Assembly: GCF_022489025.1 (NCBI RefSeq)
Contig: NZ_JAKVTG010000005.1
Location: forward strand, 62,001-126,000
Source: Planococcus halocryophilus
GTDB taxonomy: Bacteria > Bacillota > Bacilli > Bacillales_A > Planococcaceae
Length of the DNA: 64,000 bases
Reading direction: 5' to 3'
The position numbers and the translations under genes are program-made. Within the stretch, counting starts at the first letter, position 1; each line of letters opens with the position of its first letter. Positions 25,630-34,874 of the stretch are shown piece by piece. The notes under the pieces were generated by a model. That model made no database searches. It saw nothing but the letters and a program-made list of their open reading frames with translations, and was not told where the DNA came from.

Positions 25630-26580
25630 TTATCCATTAAAACCCGCATCTTTCATAATTTTTGTAAATGCCCGTGTCTGAACGGAGGCCTTAAGTTCCT
25701 GGATTAATTGAGTTATTTTTAGCGAAAAGCGGTCGTAATCAGCTTTTGTAGATGTTAGTTTCACAAGAGAAAGTAAAGAAAAAACCGTGGCACCACTCAA
25801 ACTCCCTTCATCCATTTCCAATCTTTTCTCTAGCTCATCTAATTCTACTGGATGTGTTAGGTGGTAACGATATAGGATTTCCTCATGTGCTGATTTATTG
25901 CGATATGGGAAAACAATGCGCAAAATAGCATCTAACTCTCCCGCCTTTAAGGTTACCCAATCGTATTGCTCGCTGTATTCCTCAGCAAAATCACTGGCAA
26001 TTTGTTCACGTAACTCTTCGTCAATAACCGTATAAAAGTGAGTAATCTGACCAAGCGATAAAAAGTTGACCAAGACCCAAAGCGGTACATCTTTATGTTT
26101 ATCGTAAAACTCTCGAATGGCCGGATATCTTACTTTGTCACGTTTTTTATGACTTTTGATTAAGTTGGCGAGTGTTGAAATGATGCGATCTCGTTCATGA
26201 TGATGTTGGCTATCTTCACTATAATTGCCTGGCTCTAAAAAGCTCCCTGCTTCTTTGAATTTTTCAGAAAAACGATAAGCTAATTTCGACTTTATATTTT
26301 TTTCAAACTTTAGCAATTCATTTAGCAACAACATCCGTAAATCCCGATCAAAACGATGCAACGCATAAATGTGGCTAAACTCAGTCTCTTCTTGATAACA
26401 TTCTAAACCATAGGGATTGAGCTTTATATCGTGCTCAAGAAAAGGTTCTTTATAGCCATCGATTAACGCATAATAATTCTCGCGCGACAAAATTCGTTTT
26501 GCAGCAGCTTTATCAATTACTTGTAAACCACGCTTCTCGAGTATTTCTAGCTGCTCCTCGTGAGTAGCAAAATCCTTCAC
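25630..26580 (-). CDS. Abi-family (AbiD/AbiF-like, Abi_2) protein
   Basis: A 316-residue soluble protein of the Abi_2 family, first known from lactococcal plasmid abortive-infection genes. The N-terminus FATHEEQLEILEKRGLQVID is the usual opening, followed by YYALIDGYKEPF and the conserved FDRDLRMLLLNELLKFEKNI. The motif YRNKSAHEE gives an RX4H pair, which in HEPN-fold proteins forms the RNase active site. GTG at 26580 (AAGGATGA 5-8 bases before) gives MKDFATHEEQ and is preferred over upstream TTG/ATG codons. It has no antitoxin-like partner and no phage genes nearby. A phage-defence role is inferred from family only. Confidence 0.8.
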   Translation of the reverse strand: MKDFATHEEQLEILEKRGLQVIDKAAAKRILSRENYYALIDGYKEPFLEHDIKLNPYGLECYQEETEFSHIYALHRFDRDLRMLLLNELLKFEKNIKSKLAYRFSEKFKEAGSFLEPGNYSEDSQHHHERDRIISTLANLIKSHKKRDKVRYPAIREFYDKHKDVPLWVLVNFLSLGQITHFYTVIDEELREQIASDFAEEYSEQYDWVTLKAGELDAILRIVFPYRNKSAHEEILYRYHLTHPVELDELEKRLEMDEGSLSGATVFSLLSLVKLTSTKADYDRFSLKITQLIQELKASVQTRAFTKIMKDAGFNG

Positions 26581-26924
26581 TTTTCTCATCCTTTTCAAAT
26601 TCTTCTTATTACTAACTGTAAGTCACGCAGCGCTTTTAATAAATACCTATCTCTATATTAAAGCCATTTTCGATAAAAAATCGTGTGGCGCAAATAAATA
26701 TTAAGTAAAAAGTTATTAATACATCCATCTCGAAACTTTTTGTTGTGAATAAGATATTTCTGAATGAAGTTTATGTTTTCGGTAATCCCTTTCTATAGAG
26801 TTTCCTTGTTAGTTTCCTAAAAAATTGGGTATGTGTGCAGTAAAGAAAAGTTGCTACTGCCACTCTGATGGAAAACGACCTTCGTTGCTAAAGACGGTGA
26901 ATCGAACTTAAAGGAGTGAGCAAG
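26581..26924. other. Intergenic region between the Abi and SLH genes
   Basis: A 344-base A+T-rich gap between divergent genes. The last 90 bases before the SLH gene are richer in G+C and contain a small hairpin AACGA-CCT-TCGTT near 26876. I compared them mentally with c-di-GMP and other leader RNAs and found no match. No clear promoter or ORF. Confidence 0.3.
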
Positions 26925-28004
26925 ATGAAAAAATTATTGTTCGCACTCTGTTTCATCTTAACTTTGTCGTTACCATTTTCTGTTGCTGCAGTTTCTGATT
27001 TACCAAATTCTCATCCGTTTTACGATGAAATCAATTACCTCATCGAACGTGATGTATTGAGAGGGTATCCCGATGGCTCGATGCGTCCTGATTTAGAAGT
27101 GACACGTGCAGAAGCAGTTATGATGATTGGACGTTTAAAAGGATTTAATAGCAAACAACGAGATACCGGGTTTTCAGATGTCCCTTCTTCTCATAAAGCA
27201 AGTGGATATATCGCAGCTGCAGCAAAAGCAAAGTTAATCAATGGTTATCCAGACGGCACTTACCGCCCAAACAATACCATTACACGAGCTGAAATGGCGT
27301 TTATATTGTCACGCTTGTTTGTTGTCCCGTTTCATGTGAATGTTAGCTTTACAGATATCTCTCCGAAAATGGCCGTTTATGAACCCATTCAACAAATACT
27401 GGCAGCAAATATTACCATTGGTTATCCAAATAAAACGTTTCGTCCAAATGCCTCTGTAACACGCGGACAATTTTCGGCTTTTTTAGCACGAGGTCTTGAA
27501 GCTAAGTTTAAAAACGACGCAACCATTTCACATTCTTATTTACGAGACAAAACAAAATCTTATATTTATGATACGGAATACGGAATTGAACGCCATGTCT
27601 ACAATTACGTACCGACACGTTACGGTTTGGATATGGGCTTTGTTTGGAGCATCTATCAAGATGATGGCTCTTTATTAACAGATACAGTAGAATTCGAAAC
27701 GTATGAAATATATACATTTGGCATGCCTTATTCAGAGTCTTATATGGAATTGATCTATCCAGTAAAAGTTGGACAAGAATGGTATACAGATACTGAATAT
27801 TCAGCCCCCCGTGTAATTACGAAAACTAAGGTAACTGTTCGAACATCCTATAAAACATTTACAAATGCTGTAGAAGTTACTGTTGCCGCGAATCCAATTT
27901 TTTCAGAAAAGGGACATGTTTATTATATGGTTGAAGGATATGGAGAGGTAAAGTCGGTAAACTTTGATGGAACCGTTACAAAAGAATTGATGGCTGTTGA
28001 ATGA
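26925..28004 (+). CDS. S-layer homology (SLH) domain protein
   Basis: A 359-residue secreted protein. A signal peptide (hydrophobic stretch, cleavage near SVAAVS) is followed by three SLH repeats covering about residues 25-190. Each is marked by GYPDGSMRPD..VTRAE, GYPDGTYRPN..ITRAE or GYPNKTFRPN..VTRGQ. SLH triplets bind pyruvylated secondary cell-wall polymer and hold proteins on the cell surface. The C-terminal 165 residues are not recognised; they are rich in Tyr and look beta-structured. The ATG at 26925 follows AAAGGAG at 8 bases, and a GTG three codons earlier is inside the ribosome site. Monocistronic with a terminator. Confidence 0.9.
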   Translation: MKKLLFALCFILTLSLPFSVAAVSDLPNSHPFYDEINYLIERDVLRGYPDGSMRPDLEVTRAEAVMMIGRLKGFNSKQRDTGFSDVPSSHKASGYIAAAAKAKLINGYPDGTYRPNNTITRAEMAFILSRLFVVPFHVNVSFTDISPKMAVYEPIQQILAANITIGYPNKTFRPNASVTRGQFSAFLARGLEAKFKNDATISHSYLRDKTKSYIYDTEYGIERHVYNYVPTRYGLDMGFVWSIYQDDGSLLTDTVEFETYEIYTFGMPYSESYMELIYPVKVGQEWYTDTEYSAPRVITKTKVTVRTSYKTFTNAVEVTVAANPIFSEKGHVYYMVEGYGEVKSVNFDGTVTKELMAVE

Positions 28005-28017
28005 CATAGCAGCTAAG

Positions 28018-28069
28018 AAAAAACTAACACTCCAAAATCGGCTTAGCTGATTTGGGGTGTTAGTTTTTT
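28018..28069 (+). terminator. Terminator after the SLH gene
   Basis: About 20-bp stem AAAAAACTAACACTCC..AATC / GATTTGGGGTGTTAGTTT with a 9-base loop and a T6 tract. Confidence 0.85.
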
Positions 28070-28307
28070 CAGTGATTTTGTAAGTCCCTATCACACTTAT
28101 GTACAGTGGTTGAACTGTTTTGTATTTCCCTCAAAAGATTTTTTGCCCCCCTTCCAAGTAGCAATGCTCACTTTAATATTCATAAAAATACTCATTATCT
28201 TATAACAATTACATCTCTACTTAAATTAATAACTTGATCAGCTATTCAAAAATAGGCTTTTAATTCTTTTGCTACTTAATACTATTCAACAATAATATAA
28301 ATAAACC

Positions 28308-28344
28308 TTGTAATTTGATTATTCAATCATGTATAGTCTATACA
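28308..28344 (+). promoter_or_regulatory. Sigma-A promoter with overlapping 15-bp palindrome
   Basis: TTGTAA (28308-28313), 18 bases, TATAGT (28332-28337). A perfect palindrome TGTATAG-T-CTATACA covers 28330-28344, overlapping the -10 and the likely start site. I see no -24/-12 sigma-54 promoter. The placement suggests an operator for autoregulation by the downstream TyrR-like regulator or another factor. Confidence 0.6.
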
Positions 28345-28367
28345 AGAATGAATAAAGGAGGTCAGTT

Positions 28368-29699
28368 ATGAATACTTTATTTCTACTTCCCAATACTAAC
28401 GAAGAAATTATCGAAACGTATGATGAAGACATTATCGTGACTACACGAGAAGGCCGCATCATCAAAGCTTCCCCGCGCAGTGGCGACGCTTATGGTGTAT
28501 CGGCTGAGGACTTGCTCGGAAAATCTGTTTACGACTTAGAAGCAGCAGGGATTTTTTCTCCTGCCATCACACCTCTCGTATTAAAACAAAAGAAAAAAGT
28601 GGTTATCAGACAAAATACCCCTTCGGGAAAAAAAGCACTGATTACCGGTATTCCTCTTTTCAATGATAGCGGCGAAGTGGATTTTGTCGTCAGTTATTCT
28701 TATGACATGTCCCAATTGATGGTCATGAAAGAATATCTTGTTAATCTTGAATCGGAAATGTCTAAAGTTAAAGGAGAGCTTGCTCACCTCCGTAACCAGC
28801 AACTTCATGTTGAAGGGTGCGTTATGGAAAGTCCTTCATCAAGCCGCGCACTTCAAACAGCCATCAAAATGGCGCAGCTCGAAGTTCCTGTAGTAATTTG
28901 CGGAGAACCTGGTACTGGAAAAACATCACTGGCTAAATTTATCCACTCGCAGAGCAGTCGACAACAAGCTGCTTTTATCGAAGTCAATTGCAGTGCTATT
29001 CCTGAATCGGTATTTGAAATTAGCTTTACGGGGTTAAGTGATGAAGGTTATATGAACTTAGCTGCCGGTGGAACGCTGGTACTTAATGAAATTGAACAGC
29101 TATCACCTGCATCACAAGCAGCATTGTTTAAGATTTTGCAACAACCACATACTGCGCGTGTAATCGCTATTAGTACTACTTCAATTGAACAAGCTGTTAC
29201 TGCTGGAAAGTTTCGCGAAGACTTGTTTTATTTACTACACTTAGCTTCAATTGAATTGTTTCCATTAAGAGAACGACCCGACGATTTAGATCAGACCATT
29301 AGTCGTGTAGTAGAAGAACTAAATCAAAAGTACCACCAACAAAAATCAATTTCTGATGATTTGTATTTTCATTTGTTGCAGTTACCATGGAAAGGGAATT
29401 TCCGGGAGTTACGCAATGTCGTAGAACGTAGCTTTATCGAAAGTGAATCAGAACTCATCACACTCGATGACCTTCCTATTACCTATCAACCTGATGCAGA
29501 TGAACGTATTGGCTTTGAACTTCAAGGTCAAACACTTCCTCATATTTTGGAGTCGGTCGAAAAGAAAGTAATACTAAACGCACAAAAGCGCTACCGGACA
29601 ACAACTGAAATGGCGCATATTCTAGGGATTAGCCAACCATCTGTCGTTCGCAAACTAAAAAAATATACAAACACATCTATCGGGGGGGAAATTATATGA
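28368..29699 (+). CDS. TyrR-like AAA+ transcriptional regulator (PAS, AAA+, HTH; no GAFTGA)
   Basis: A 443-residue regulator. It has a PAS-like sensor (about residues 15-125), a coiled linker, an AAA+ core of the bacterial enhancer-binding type (about 150-375) and a C-terminal HTH (about 395-440). Walker A is GEPGTGKT (179-186) and NCSAIPES is at 207. The segment that should hold the GAFTGA loop for sigma-54 contact is about 11 residues short, reading VFEISFTGLSDEGYM, much like E. coli TyrR. Walker B reads LVLNEIE, with Asn240 for Asp. The HTH part (LPHILESVEKKVIL, LGISQPSVVRKLKKY) resembles the TyrR-type domain. I infer control of sigma-A promoters. The stop overlaps the next start (ATGA). 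The ribosome site is AAAGGAGG. Confidence 0.85.
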   Translation: MNTLFLLPNTNEEIIETYDEDIIVTTREGRIIKASPRSGDAYGVSAEDLLGKSVYDLEAAGIFSPAITPLVLKQKKKVVIRQNTPSGKKALITGIPLFNDSGEVDFVVSYSYDMSQLMVMKEYLVNLESEMSKVKGELAHLRNQQLHVEGCVMESPSSSRALQTAIKMAQLEVPVVICGEPGTGKTSLAKFIHSQSSRQQAAFIEVNCSAIPESVFEISFTGLSDEGYMNLAAGGTLVLNEIEQLSPASQAALFKILQQPHTARVIAISTTSIEQAVTAGKFREDLFYLLHLASIELFPLRERPDDLDQTISRVVEELNQKYHQQKSISDDLYFHLLQLPWKGNFRELRNVVERSFIESESELITLDDLPITYQPDADERIGFELQGQTLPHILESVEKKVILNAQKRYRTTTEMAHILGISQPSVVRKLKKYTNTSIGGEII

Positions 29700-31060
29700 C
29701 TTTGTTACAAAGCGAAAAAAAGACGATTGAATCGATTGATACGTGGAAGTTCTTAATACCTTCCATTATTGGAGCTTTGCTCTTCTTATGTCCGATTCCT
29801 TATAACGGACAGATAACAATTGGCGTCGGCATTTTGGCCTCTTTCCTATTAACAACGTTCGGCGATGTGATTCCTGCATTTATCATTATCCTGCTTGGCT
29901 TCTCTGCAATTGCAAGCCTCACAGCAACAGCTTTAAAGCCAGCTTTCGTCCAGAATTCAACGTTTTTACGCGCTACATTTATTAACGGACCTTTTGGTTT
30001 AATCGTCCGGATTCTTGCTTTTGCATTTGGCATCATGGCTTTTTATGAAGTTGGTCCTGAAGCGATTGCTTCACGCAATACAGGGGGCGTCGTGCTTTAT
30101 GATTTGGCTCCCGTTCTACTGACTTGGTTCTTGTTTGCCGGAATTTTGTTGCCGTTACTAGTTGAGTTTGGCTTAATGGAATTTGTCGGTACCTTACTCA
30201 ACAAATTCATGCGTCCTGTCTTCACTTTACCTGGTCGTTCTTCAATCGATGCGATGGCATCATGGATGGGCGCTGCACCCGTTGGTGTTTTGGTAACAAT
30301 GAAACAATACGATGAAGGTAACTATTCTGGACGCGAAGCTTCCGTTATTGCAACTACATTTTCGATTGCTTCGGTTGCTTTTAGTTTAGTTGTCGCAAAT
30401 GTTGTTGGCATTGGTCATTTGTTCTTCCCGTTCTATTTGGCTATATCGGTTGCTTGCTTAGTAGCAGCTATTATTATGCCGCGTATTCCACCATTGTCTC
30501 GCAAAAAAGATGACTACTATGCGCCAGTTGGCAAACAAGTTGATGATACCATTCCTGAAGGCGCATCCCTCTTTCAGTGGGGATTTGATGAAGCACGTCG
30601 CAAAGCAAGTAGCGCAGCAAGCCCGAAAAAACTTGCTAAAATGGGAATCGAAACGGTGCTTGATATTTGGTTAGCACTGATTCCGCTTGTGTTTGCTCTT
30701 GGCACAATCGCTTTAATCGTGGCAGAATACACACCACTTTTCAAAATTATTTCTTATCCATTAATTCCGATACTCACAATGTTCGGATTGCCTGAAGCAG
30801 CTGAAGCAGCTCCTACGTTCTTAGTTGGTTTTGCAGATATGTTCTTGCCAGCCGTACTTGGTGGTGGCATAGAAAGCGAATTGACACGCTTTGTTTTGGC
30901 AGGCGTTTCGTTAACACAAATCATTTATATGTCTGAGATTGGTATTTTGATTTTACGCTCGAATATCCCTGTTAAGTTCTGGGAATTGGCAGTGATCTTT
31001 GTTTTACGGACAATCATTACATTACCGATACTAGTGTTGTTCGGTCACCTATTTGTTTAA
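29696..31060 (+). CDS. YjiH-family membrane protein (nucleoside-recognition/Gate domain)
   Basis: A 454-residue polytopic membrane protein with about 10-12 helices and the Gate (nucleoside-recognition) domain of YjiH-type proteins. Recognisable stretches are FAGILLPLLVEFGLMEFVG, MASWMGAAPVGVLVTMKQYD, EASVIATTFSIASVAFS and FLVGFADMFLPAVLGGGIE, which recall the gated core of concentrative transporters. The ligand is not known. The start codon overlaps the regulator's stop (ATGA), so translation is coupled. It is the only gene downstream of the regulator and the obvious candidate for regulation by whatever the PAS domain senses. Confidence 0.85.
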   Translation: MTLLQSEKKTIESIDTWKFLIPSIIGALLFLCPIPYNGQITIGVGILASFLLTTFGDVIPAFIIILLGFSAIASLTATALKPAFVQNSTFLRATFINGPFGLIVRILAFAFGIMAFYEVGPEAIASRNTGGVVLYDLAPVLLTWFLFAGILLPLLVEFGLMEFVGTLLNKFMRPVFTLPGRSSIDAMASWMGAAPVGVLVTMKQYDEGNYSGREASVIATTFSIASVAFSLVVANVVGIGHLFFPFYLAISVACLVAAIIMPRIPPLSRKKDDYYAPVGKQVDDTIPEGASLFQWGFDEARRKASSAASPKKLAKMGIETVLDIWLALIPLVFALGTIALIVAEYTPLFKIISYPLIPILTMFGLPEAAEAAPTFLVGFADMFLPAVLGGGIESELTRFVLAGVSLTQIIYMSEIGILILRSNIPVKFWELAVIFVLRTIITLPILVLFGHLFV

Positions 31061-31065
31061 AAAAT

Positions 31066-31106
31066 AAAGAAGCCTTTCCAAGAGTACTCTTGGAAAGGCT
31101 TCTTTT
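31066..31106. terminator. Bidirectional terminator, YjiH / opuAC
   Basis: An 18-19 bp perfect stem AAGAAGCCTTTCCAAGAGT and complement. TTTT follows on the plus strand; TTTATTTTTT on the minus strand serves the opuA operon. Confidence 0.88.
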
Positions 31107-31191
31107 GTGATTAGGTTTTCTTTGGTAGCAATCACACCCAACTGTACATATCCACTAACTGGTGCACACTTCAGGTGTAATTCCCCCCAAA

Positions 31192-32124
31192 TTATTCCGC
31201 TGGTGTTAAATCTTCAATTGAATCTATGTCCATGTAAGCTGGAACCACAAGACCTATTTTAGCGCCTTCTAGGTTGATGCCTAGGTCCACTACATCATCG
31301 CCATAGGTTTCAAGCTGAGTTGCATGTGTTCCAGGAAGCCATGCAGCTACCATAGCATCCGCTTGACCTTCAGAAACAGCTTGCCACATAACTGCGTTAT
31401 CAAGCGGCGTCAAAGTTACATCAAAGCCTTGGTCTTCTAATACTTTGCCGACAACATTTGTTGAAGCGACTTCTGTATCCCATTCTACGTAAGCCAATTC
31501 AACTTCTGTACCATCTACTTGTTCTGTACCGTCTGTCCATTCAGCAACTTTATCAGCATTTTCTTCTACCCATAATGCTGCTGCTTCTTCAACATCTGCA
31601 CCGTCTGTAACTTGCAACATGATGCTTTCGATGTCAGCAGGTGTCCACTCGAACTGATCGAGAATTTTGTAAGCTTCTGGATTTTCTTCTTCTAGTCCTT
31701 TACGAGCCATAGTTTTGATTGTTTCTTCATCTCCAAAGATGCCTTGTGGATCTTCCAAGTATTTCAAATCATACTTTTGGAACTTCCAGTGTGGGCTCCA
31801 GCCGGTAACAATAATCGGCTCTTCGTTTTCAATCGCTTCGCCTAAAGCTGTAGCCATTGCGCCACTTGACGACGTAACAACTTCCCAACCTTCAAGGTTT
31901 TCGTACTCTTCAGTTGAGGCTTCAGCTGAAGCAACTACACCAGAACCTGGTTCGATACCAGTAATTTTGTAGCCCATTTCTTCACCGTAATTCACTTCTT
32001 CAGAACCAGAACCTTCATCAGTTCCACCTTCTGCATTTTCGTCTTCATCACCACATGCTGCTAAAGCTAGTGTTGGCATTACTACAAACATAAGACCTAA
32101 TTTTTCCCACTTCGAGTTTACCAT
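31192..32124 (-). CDS. opuAC: Glycine betaine ABC transporter, substrate-binding lipoprotein
   Basis: A 310-residue extracellular lipoprotein with lipobox LAAC near residue 24 and a very acidic linker. It is the receptor of the OpuA osmoprotectant importer. The ligand cage is formed by Trp residues in TGWSPHWKF, AYVEWDTEVAS and VAAWLPGTH. These correspond to the Trp prism that holds the trimethylammonium group of glycine betaine in B. subtilis OpuAC, whose segment order it follows (GIEPGSG near the start, GLVVPAYM near the end). It is third in an opuAA-opuAB-opuAC operon, 67 bases after opuAB. Related compounds such as proline betaine may also be bound. Confidence 0.93.
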   Translation of the reverse strand: MVNSKWEKLGLMFVVMPTLALAACGDEDENAEGGTDEGSGSEEVNYGEEMGYKITGIEPGSGVVASAEASTEEYENLEGWEVVTSSSGAMATALGEAIENEEPIIVTGWSPHWKFQKYDLKYLEDPQGIFGDEETIKTMARKGLEEENPEAYKILDQFEWTPADIESIMLQVTDGADVEEAAALWVEENADKVAEWTDGTEQVDGTEVELAYVEWDTEVASTNVVGKVLEDQGFDVTLTPLDNAVMWQAVSEGQADAMVAAWLPGTHATQLETYGDDVVDLGINLEGAKIGLVVPAYMDIDSIEDLTPAE

Positions 32125-32191
32125 AACTAATCAATCTCCTTTTTCCTTAAGCTTATTGGGCGTTCATTTTCCGCGAGGTTCAGTAATCTTC

Positions 32192-33046
32192 TTATACTCT
32201 TTTTTTACCGGTAAAACTTTGCGTAAAGCGGTCAATGATAATGGCTAAAATGACAATTCCCAAGCCCGCTACAAATCCTGTTCCTACATCTGCACGCTGT
32301 AAAGCAGAAAGTACTTCACGACCAAGGCCAGGTGCACCAATCATCGAGGCAATGACGACCATCGATAGTGACAGCATCACAGTTTGGTTAATGCCAGCCA
32401 TGATAGTGGGTTTTGCCATTGGCAGTTCCACTTTAAAGAGTTTTTGTGCTCCGGTGCTTCCAAAAGCTTCGGAAGCTTCCACCAATTCTTTTGAAACTTG
32501 TCGAATCCCTAGGTTCGTAAAACGAACAGTCGGAGGTGTCGCAAAGATCAATGATGCAAAAATACCCGGAACCATTCCGATGCTGAAAAAAGCGACCGCC
32601 GGAATCAAATACACAAAAGCTGGCATGGTTTGCATAAAGTCAAGAATTGGCGTAATTATGCTTTCGGCAGCTTTGCTTTTCGACATCAAAATACCAATTG
32701 GCACGCCTATGACAATCGATAATAAACTTGCGACTAGAACTAACGTAAACGATAGCATCAATTCTTCCCATAATCCTTGATTCCAAACAAGCAATAATCC
32801 AACTAGTGAAAATGAAGCCAAGCCAATCCGCTTCCCGCTAATGAAGAATGCGATCAAAGCCACAATCAAAATGATGATTACCGGCGGAACCGCCGCCAAC
32901 ATATCTGCAAAGTCTTCTAAGCCATCCCCAAACTCATTTTTGAGAGGGTCAAACAAGAAAGCGAATGTATCTGAAATCCAACTTGTGAATTTCGAAACAT
33001 ATGGAGCTAATGGAATTTCTGGGATGTTTTCCATAAAATTAAGCAT
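32192..33046 (-). CDS. opuAB: Glycine betaine ABC transporter permease
   Basis: A 284-residue membrane protein with about six to seven helices. The binding-protein-dependent permease signature lies in the loop [31 protein letters not shown], the coupling helix that contacts the ATPase. It forms the membrane channel of the OpuA osmoprotectant importer. Its start overlaps the end of opuAA by 8 bases, which suggests translational coupling and equal expression of ATPase and permease. Length matches B. subtilis OpuAB (about 282). The N-terminal 40 residues are amphipathic and lie before the first helix. Confidence 0.93.
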   Translation of the reverse strand: MLNFMENIPEIPLAPYVSKFTSWISDTFAFLFDPLKNEFGDGLEDFADMLAAVPPVIIILIVALIAFFISGKRIGLASFSLVGLLLVWNQGLWEELMLSFTLVLVASLLSIVIGVPIGILMSKSKAAESIITPILDFMQTMPAFVYLIPAVAFFSIGMVPGIFASLIFATPPTVRFTNLGIRQVSKELVEASEAFGSTGAQKLFKVELPMAKPTIMAGINQTVMLSLSMVVIASMIGAPGLGREVLSALQRADVGTGFVAGLGIVILAIIIDRFTQSFTGKKRV

Positions 33047-34238
33047 GGTTGCGATTCACCTCACTTTGACCAGCAAGCGCTGAAATAACTGCACCGCGGA
33101 CGATGATGCCAAGTAATTTCCCATCTTCTACCACTGTAATCGGAACAGTCGAATTATGGCTAATTTCAAATATCGCATTCATCAAAGTTTCTTTCGTAAC
33201 AGTAGGGGCATCAGTTTTCAATATAGTCACTAGACTTTTAAGATCTGCCTTTAAAGCAAGAGAAGCATCATCTGCTGTGACGTACCCTTTTAAATTTCGT
33301 TTGCTGTCTGTGACATAGATACTTGAAATGCCTTCTTCTTTCATTCTTTCCAACGCGACACGCGGGCCATGTTTATCAATGTTAATGGTTTCAGGTCGCT
33401 TCATGATATTGAATGCAGTCAAGACTTTTGAACGATCAACATCTTGGACGAACTTTTTAACATAATCATTTGCAGGATTGACCAATATTTCCTCTGGCGT
33501 GCCAACCTGTACAATAGAACCGTCTTTCATCAATGCAATCTTGTCGCCGATGCGCAATGCTTCATCCAAATCGTGGGTAATGAAAATGATGGTTTTCTTC
33601 ATTGTTTCCTGTAAATCCAATAATTCATCCTGCATTTCTTTGCGGATCAATGGATCAAGCGCTGAGAATGCTTCATCCATCAGCATCACTTCTGGGTCGT
33701 TTGCCAACGCTCTTGCTAATCCAACACGCTGTTGCATACCCCCAGAAAGTTGGGCTGGTAATTGCTCGAGATAGCCACCAAGACCAACCATTTCCAAAGA
33801 TTTCTTCGCTTTTTCGTTTCTCTCCACTTTATCAATCCCTTGGATTTCCAAGCCATATGCAGCATTGTCCAAAACTGTTAGATACGGAAATAGCGCAAAA
33901 TTTTGGAACACCATACTCATTTTTGTGCGACGCACTCGACGCAAATCTTTCTTATTCATCGCTGCCAAGTTTTCGCCGTCAATGTAAACCTTGCCTTCTG
34001 TTGGGTCGATTAACCGATTCAATAAGCGAACTAAGGTCGATTTCCCGCTACCTGAAAGACCCATGATGACAAATATTTCACCGGCTTCTACCGAAAAAGA
34101 AGTACGATTGACGCCTACTGTACTATTTGTCAGTTTTAAAATTTCTTCTTTTGTCTTTCCTTCTTCAAGCATCTTCAATGCTTGTTTGGTATTTTTACCG
34201 AATACTTTCGATAATCCTTCTACCTTGATAATTGACAT
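33039..34238 (-). CDS. opuAA: Glycine betaine ABC transporter ATP-binding protein with CBS domains
   Basis: A 399-residue ABC ATPase of the ProV/OpuAA type. It has Walker [10 protein letters not shown], the signature [15 protein letters not shown], Walker [13 protein letters not shown] and the switch His in [10 protein letters not shown]. The C-terminal 120 residues hold two CBS repeats ([28 protein letters not shown]), which in OpuA-type importers sense ionic strength or c-di-AMP and set the activation threshold. It is the first gene of the operon, with TGAGGAATT before ATG. The 240 bases upstream are A+T-rich, and I could not settle on one promoter. Osmotic induction is expected from the family. 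Confidence 0.94.
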   Translation of the reverse strand: MSIIKVEGLSKVFGKNTKQALKMLEEGKTKEEILKLTNSTVGVNRTSFSVEAGEIFVIMGLSGSGKSTLVRLLNRLIDPTEGKVYIDGENLAAMNKKDLRRVRRTKMSMVFQNFALFPYLTVLDNAAYGLEIQGIDKVERNEKAKKSLEMVGLGGYLEQLPAQLSGGMQQRVGLARALANDPEVMLMDEAFSALDPLIRKEMQDELLDLQETMKKTIIFITHDLDEALRIGDKIALMKDGSIVQVGTPEEILVNPANDYVKKFVQDVDRSKVLTAFNIMKRPETINIDKHGPRVALERMKEEGISSIYVTDSKRNLKGYVTADDASLALKADLKSLVTILKTDAPTVTKETLMNAIFEISHNSTVPITVVEDGKLLGIIVRGAVISALAGQSEVNRNHA

Positions 34239-34834
34239 AATTCCTCAACACCTCTCTGCTATTCAGCTTTTTACATAGATAGAAGAGGACTTCCTTGCAC
34301 CTATTCATCTTTCTTCCATAACAAGATCTTCTATAAATTTATTAGGTCTTTAGTGGAGTTTCAAACACTAAAAACAACTAATATATACCTATTTTTCCCG
34401 GTCTAATAATTAACACTTGTCCAACTATACGCACAATTTCCTATCATTACAAATGTTGCAAGACGATTTTAACACTATTAGCTAACAATCCAGCTACTTT
34501 GTATCTCTAAAAAAACCTTCATGATTCTATTGTTGGAAAAGGATTTTTCAAATGAAAAAGCACTCTCCTCAGTAGGTAGAGTGCTTTGAAAACAGTTATT
34601 TATTATTTTTGAATAAAATAAAAATTCCGAAAGATTCTTCTTTATAATTTTTTTGAAAATCTTTTTTTGATAACACTTATTGCTACCTAATAACAGGCAT
34701 TTCAAAAGCAATTTAACATTTGGTGTTGCCAATCTTATTTGTAAAAAAACCGCAATCCAATCTAATTCAAGTTGTCTATTTATTTGATTTTAGCACGTCT
34801 CTTTTTACGGATTTTAAAAATTATACGTACAAGC
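34239..34834. other. Non-coding region upstream of opuA
   Basis: About 600 bases of A+T-rich DNA. It probably holds the opuA promoter on the minus strand (for example TTGAAA, 17 bases, TAAATT near 34335-34365, weak) and a minus-oriented hairpin at 34555-34587. An 84-codon minus-strand frame here has no ribosome site, has Lys/Phe-rich low complexity and contains the hairpin, so I do not regard it as a gene. Confidence 0.35.
34555..34587 (-). terminator. Hairpin resembling a minus-strand terminator
   Basis: A 10-bp perfect stem AAAGCACTCT / AGAGTGCTTT with an 11-13 base loop, followed on the minus strand by TTTTTC. The nearest upstream minus-strand gene is the 32-residue membrane protein, which already has its own terminator. 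This one may therefore end a short unrecognised transcript. Confidence 0.5.
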
Positions 34835-34862
34835 AAAAAACTGCATGTTGACATGCAGTTTT
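34835..34862 (-). terminator. Terminator of the 32-residue membrane protein gene
   Basis: An 11-bp perfect stem AAAACTGCATG / CATGCAGTTTT with a 4-base loop and T6 on the minus strand, 12 bases past the stop codon. Confidence 0.85.
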
Positions 34863-34874
34863 GTTGTTCAGCAC

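Noticed and set aside
26840-26924. Riboswitch (c-di-GMP-like) in the SLH gene leader
   Set aside because: The G+C-rich leader suggested one, but conserved GEMM core elements are missing and no stable multi-stem fold could be drawn.
28368-29699. Classical sigma-54 activator
   Set aside because: The GAFTGA loop is absent, Walker B is altered and no -24/-12 promoter is visible nearby, so a TyrR-like sigma-A regulator is the better reading.
34478-34732. An 84-codon minus-strand frame in the opuA upstream region
   Set aside because: No ribosome site, Lys/Phe/Asn-rich low complexity typical of A+T-rich intergenic DNA, and it runs through a hairpin.
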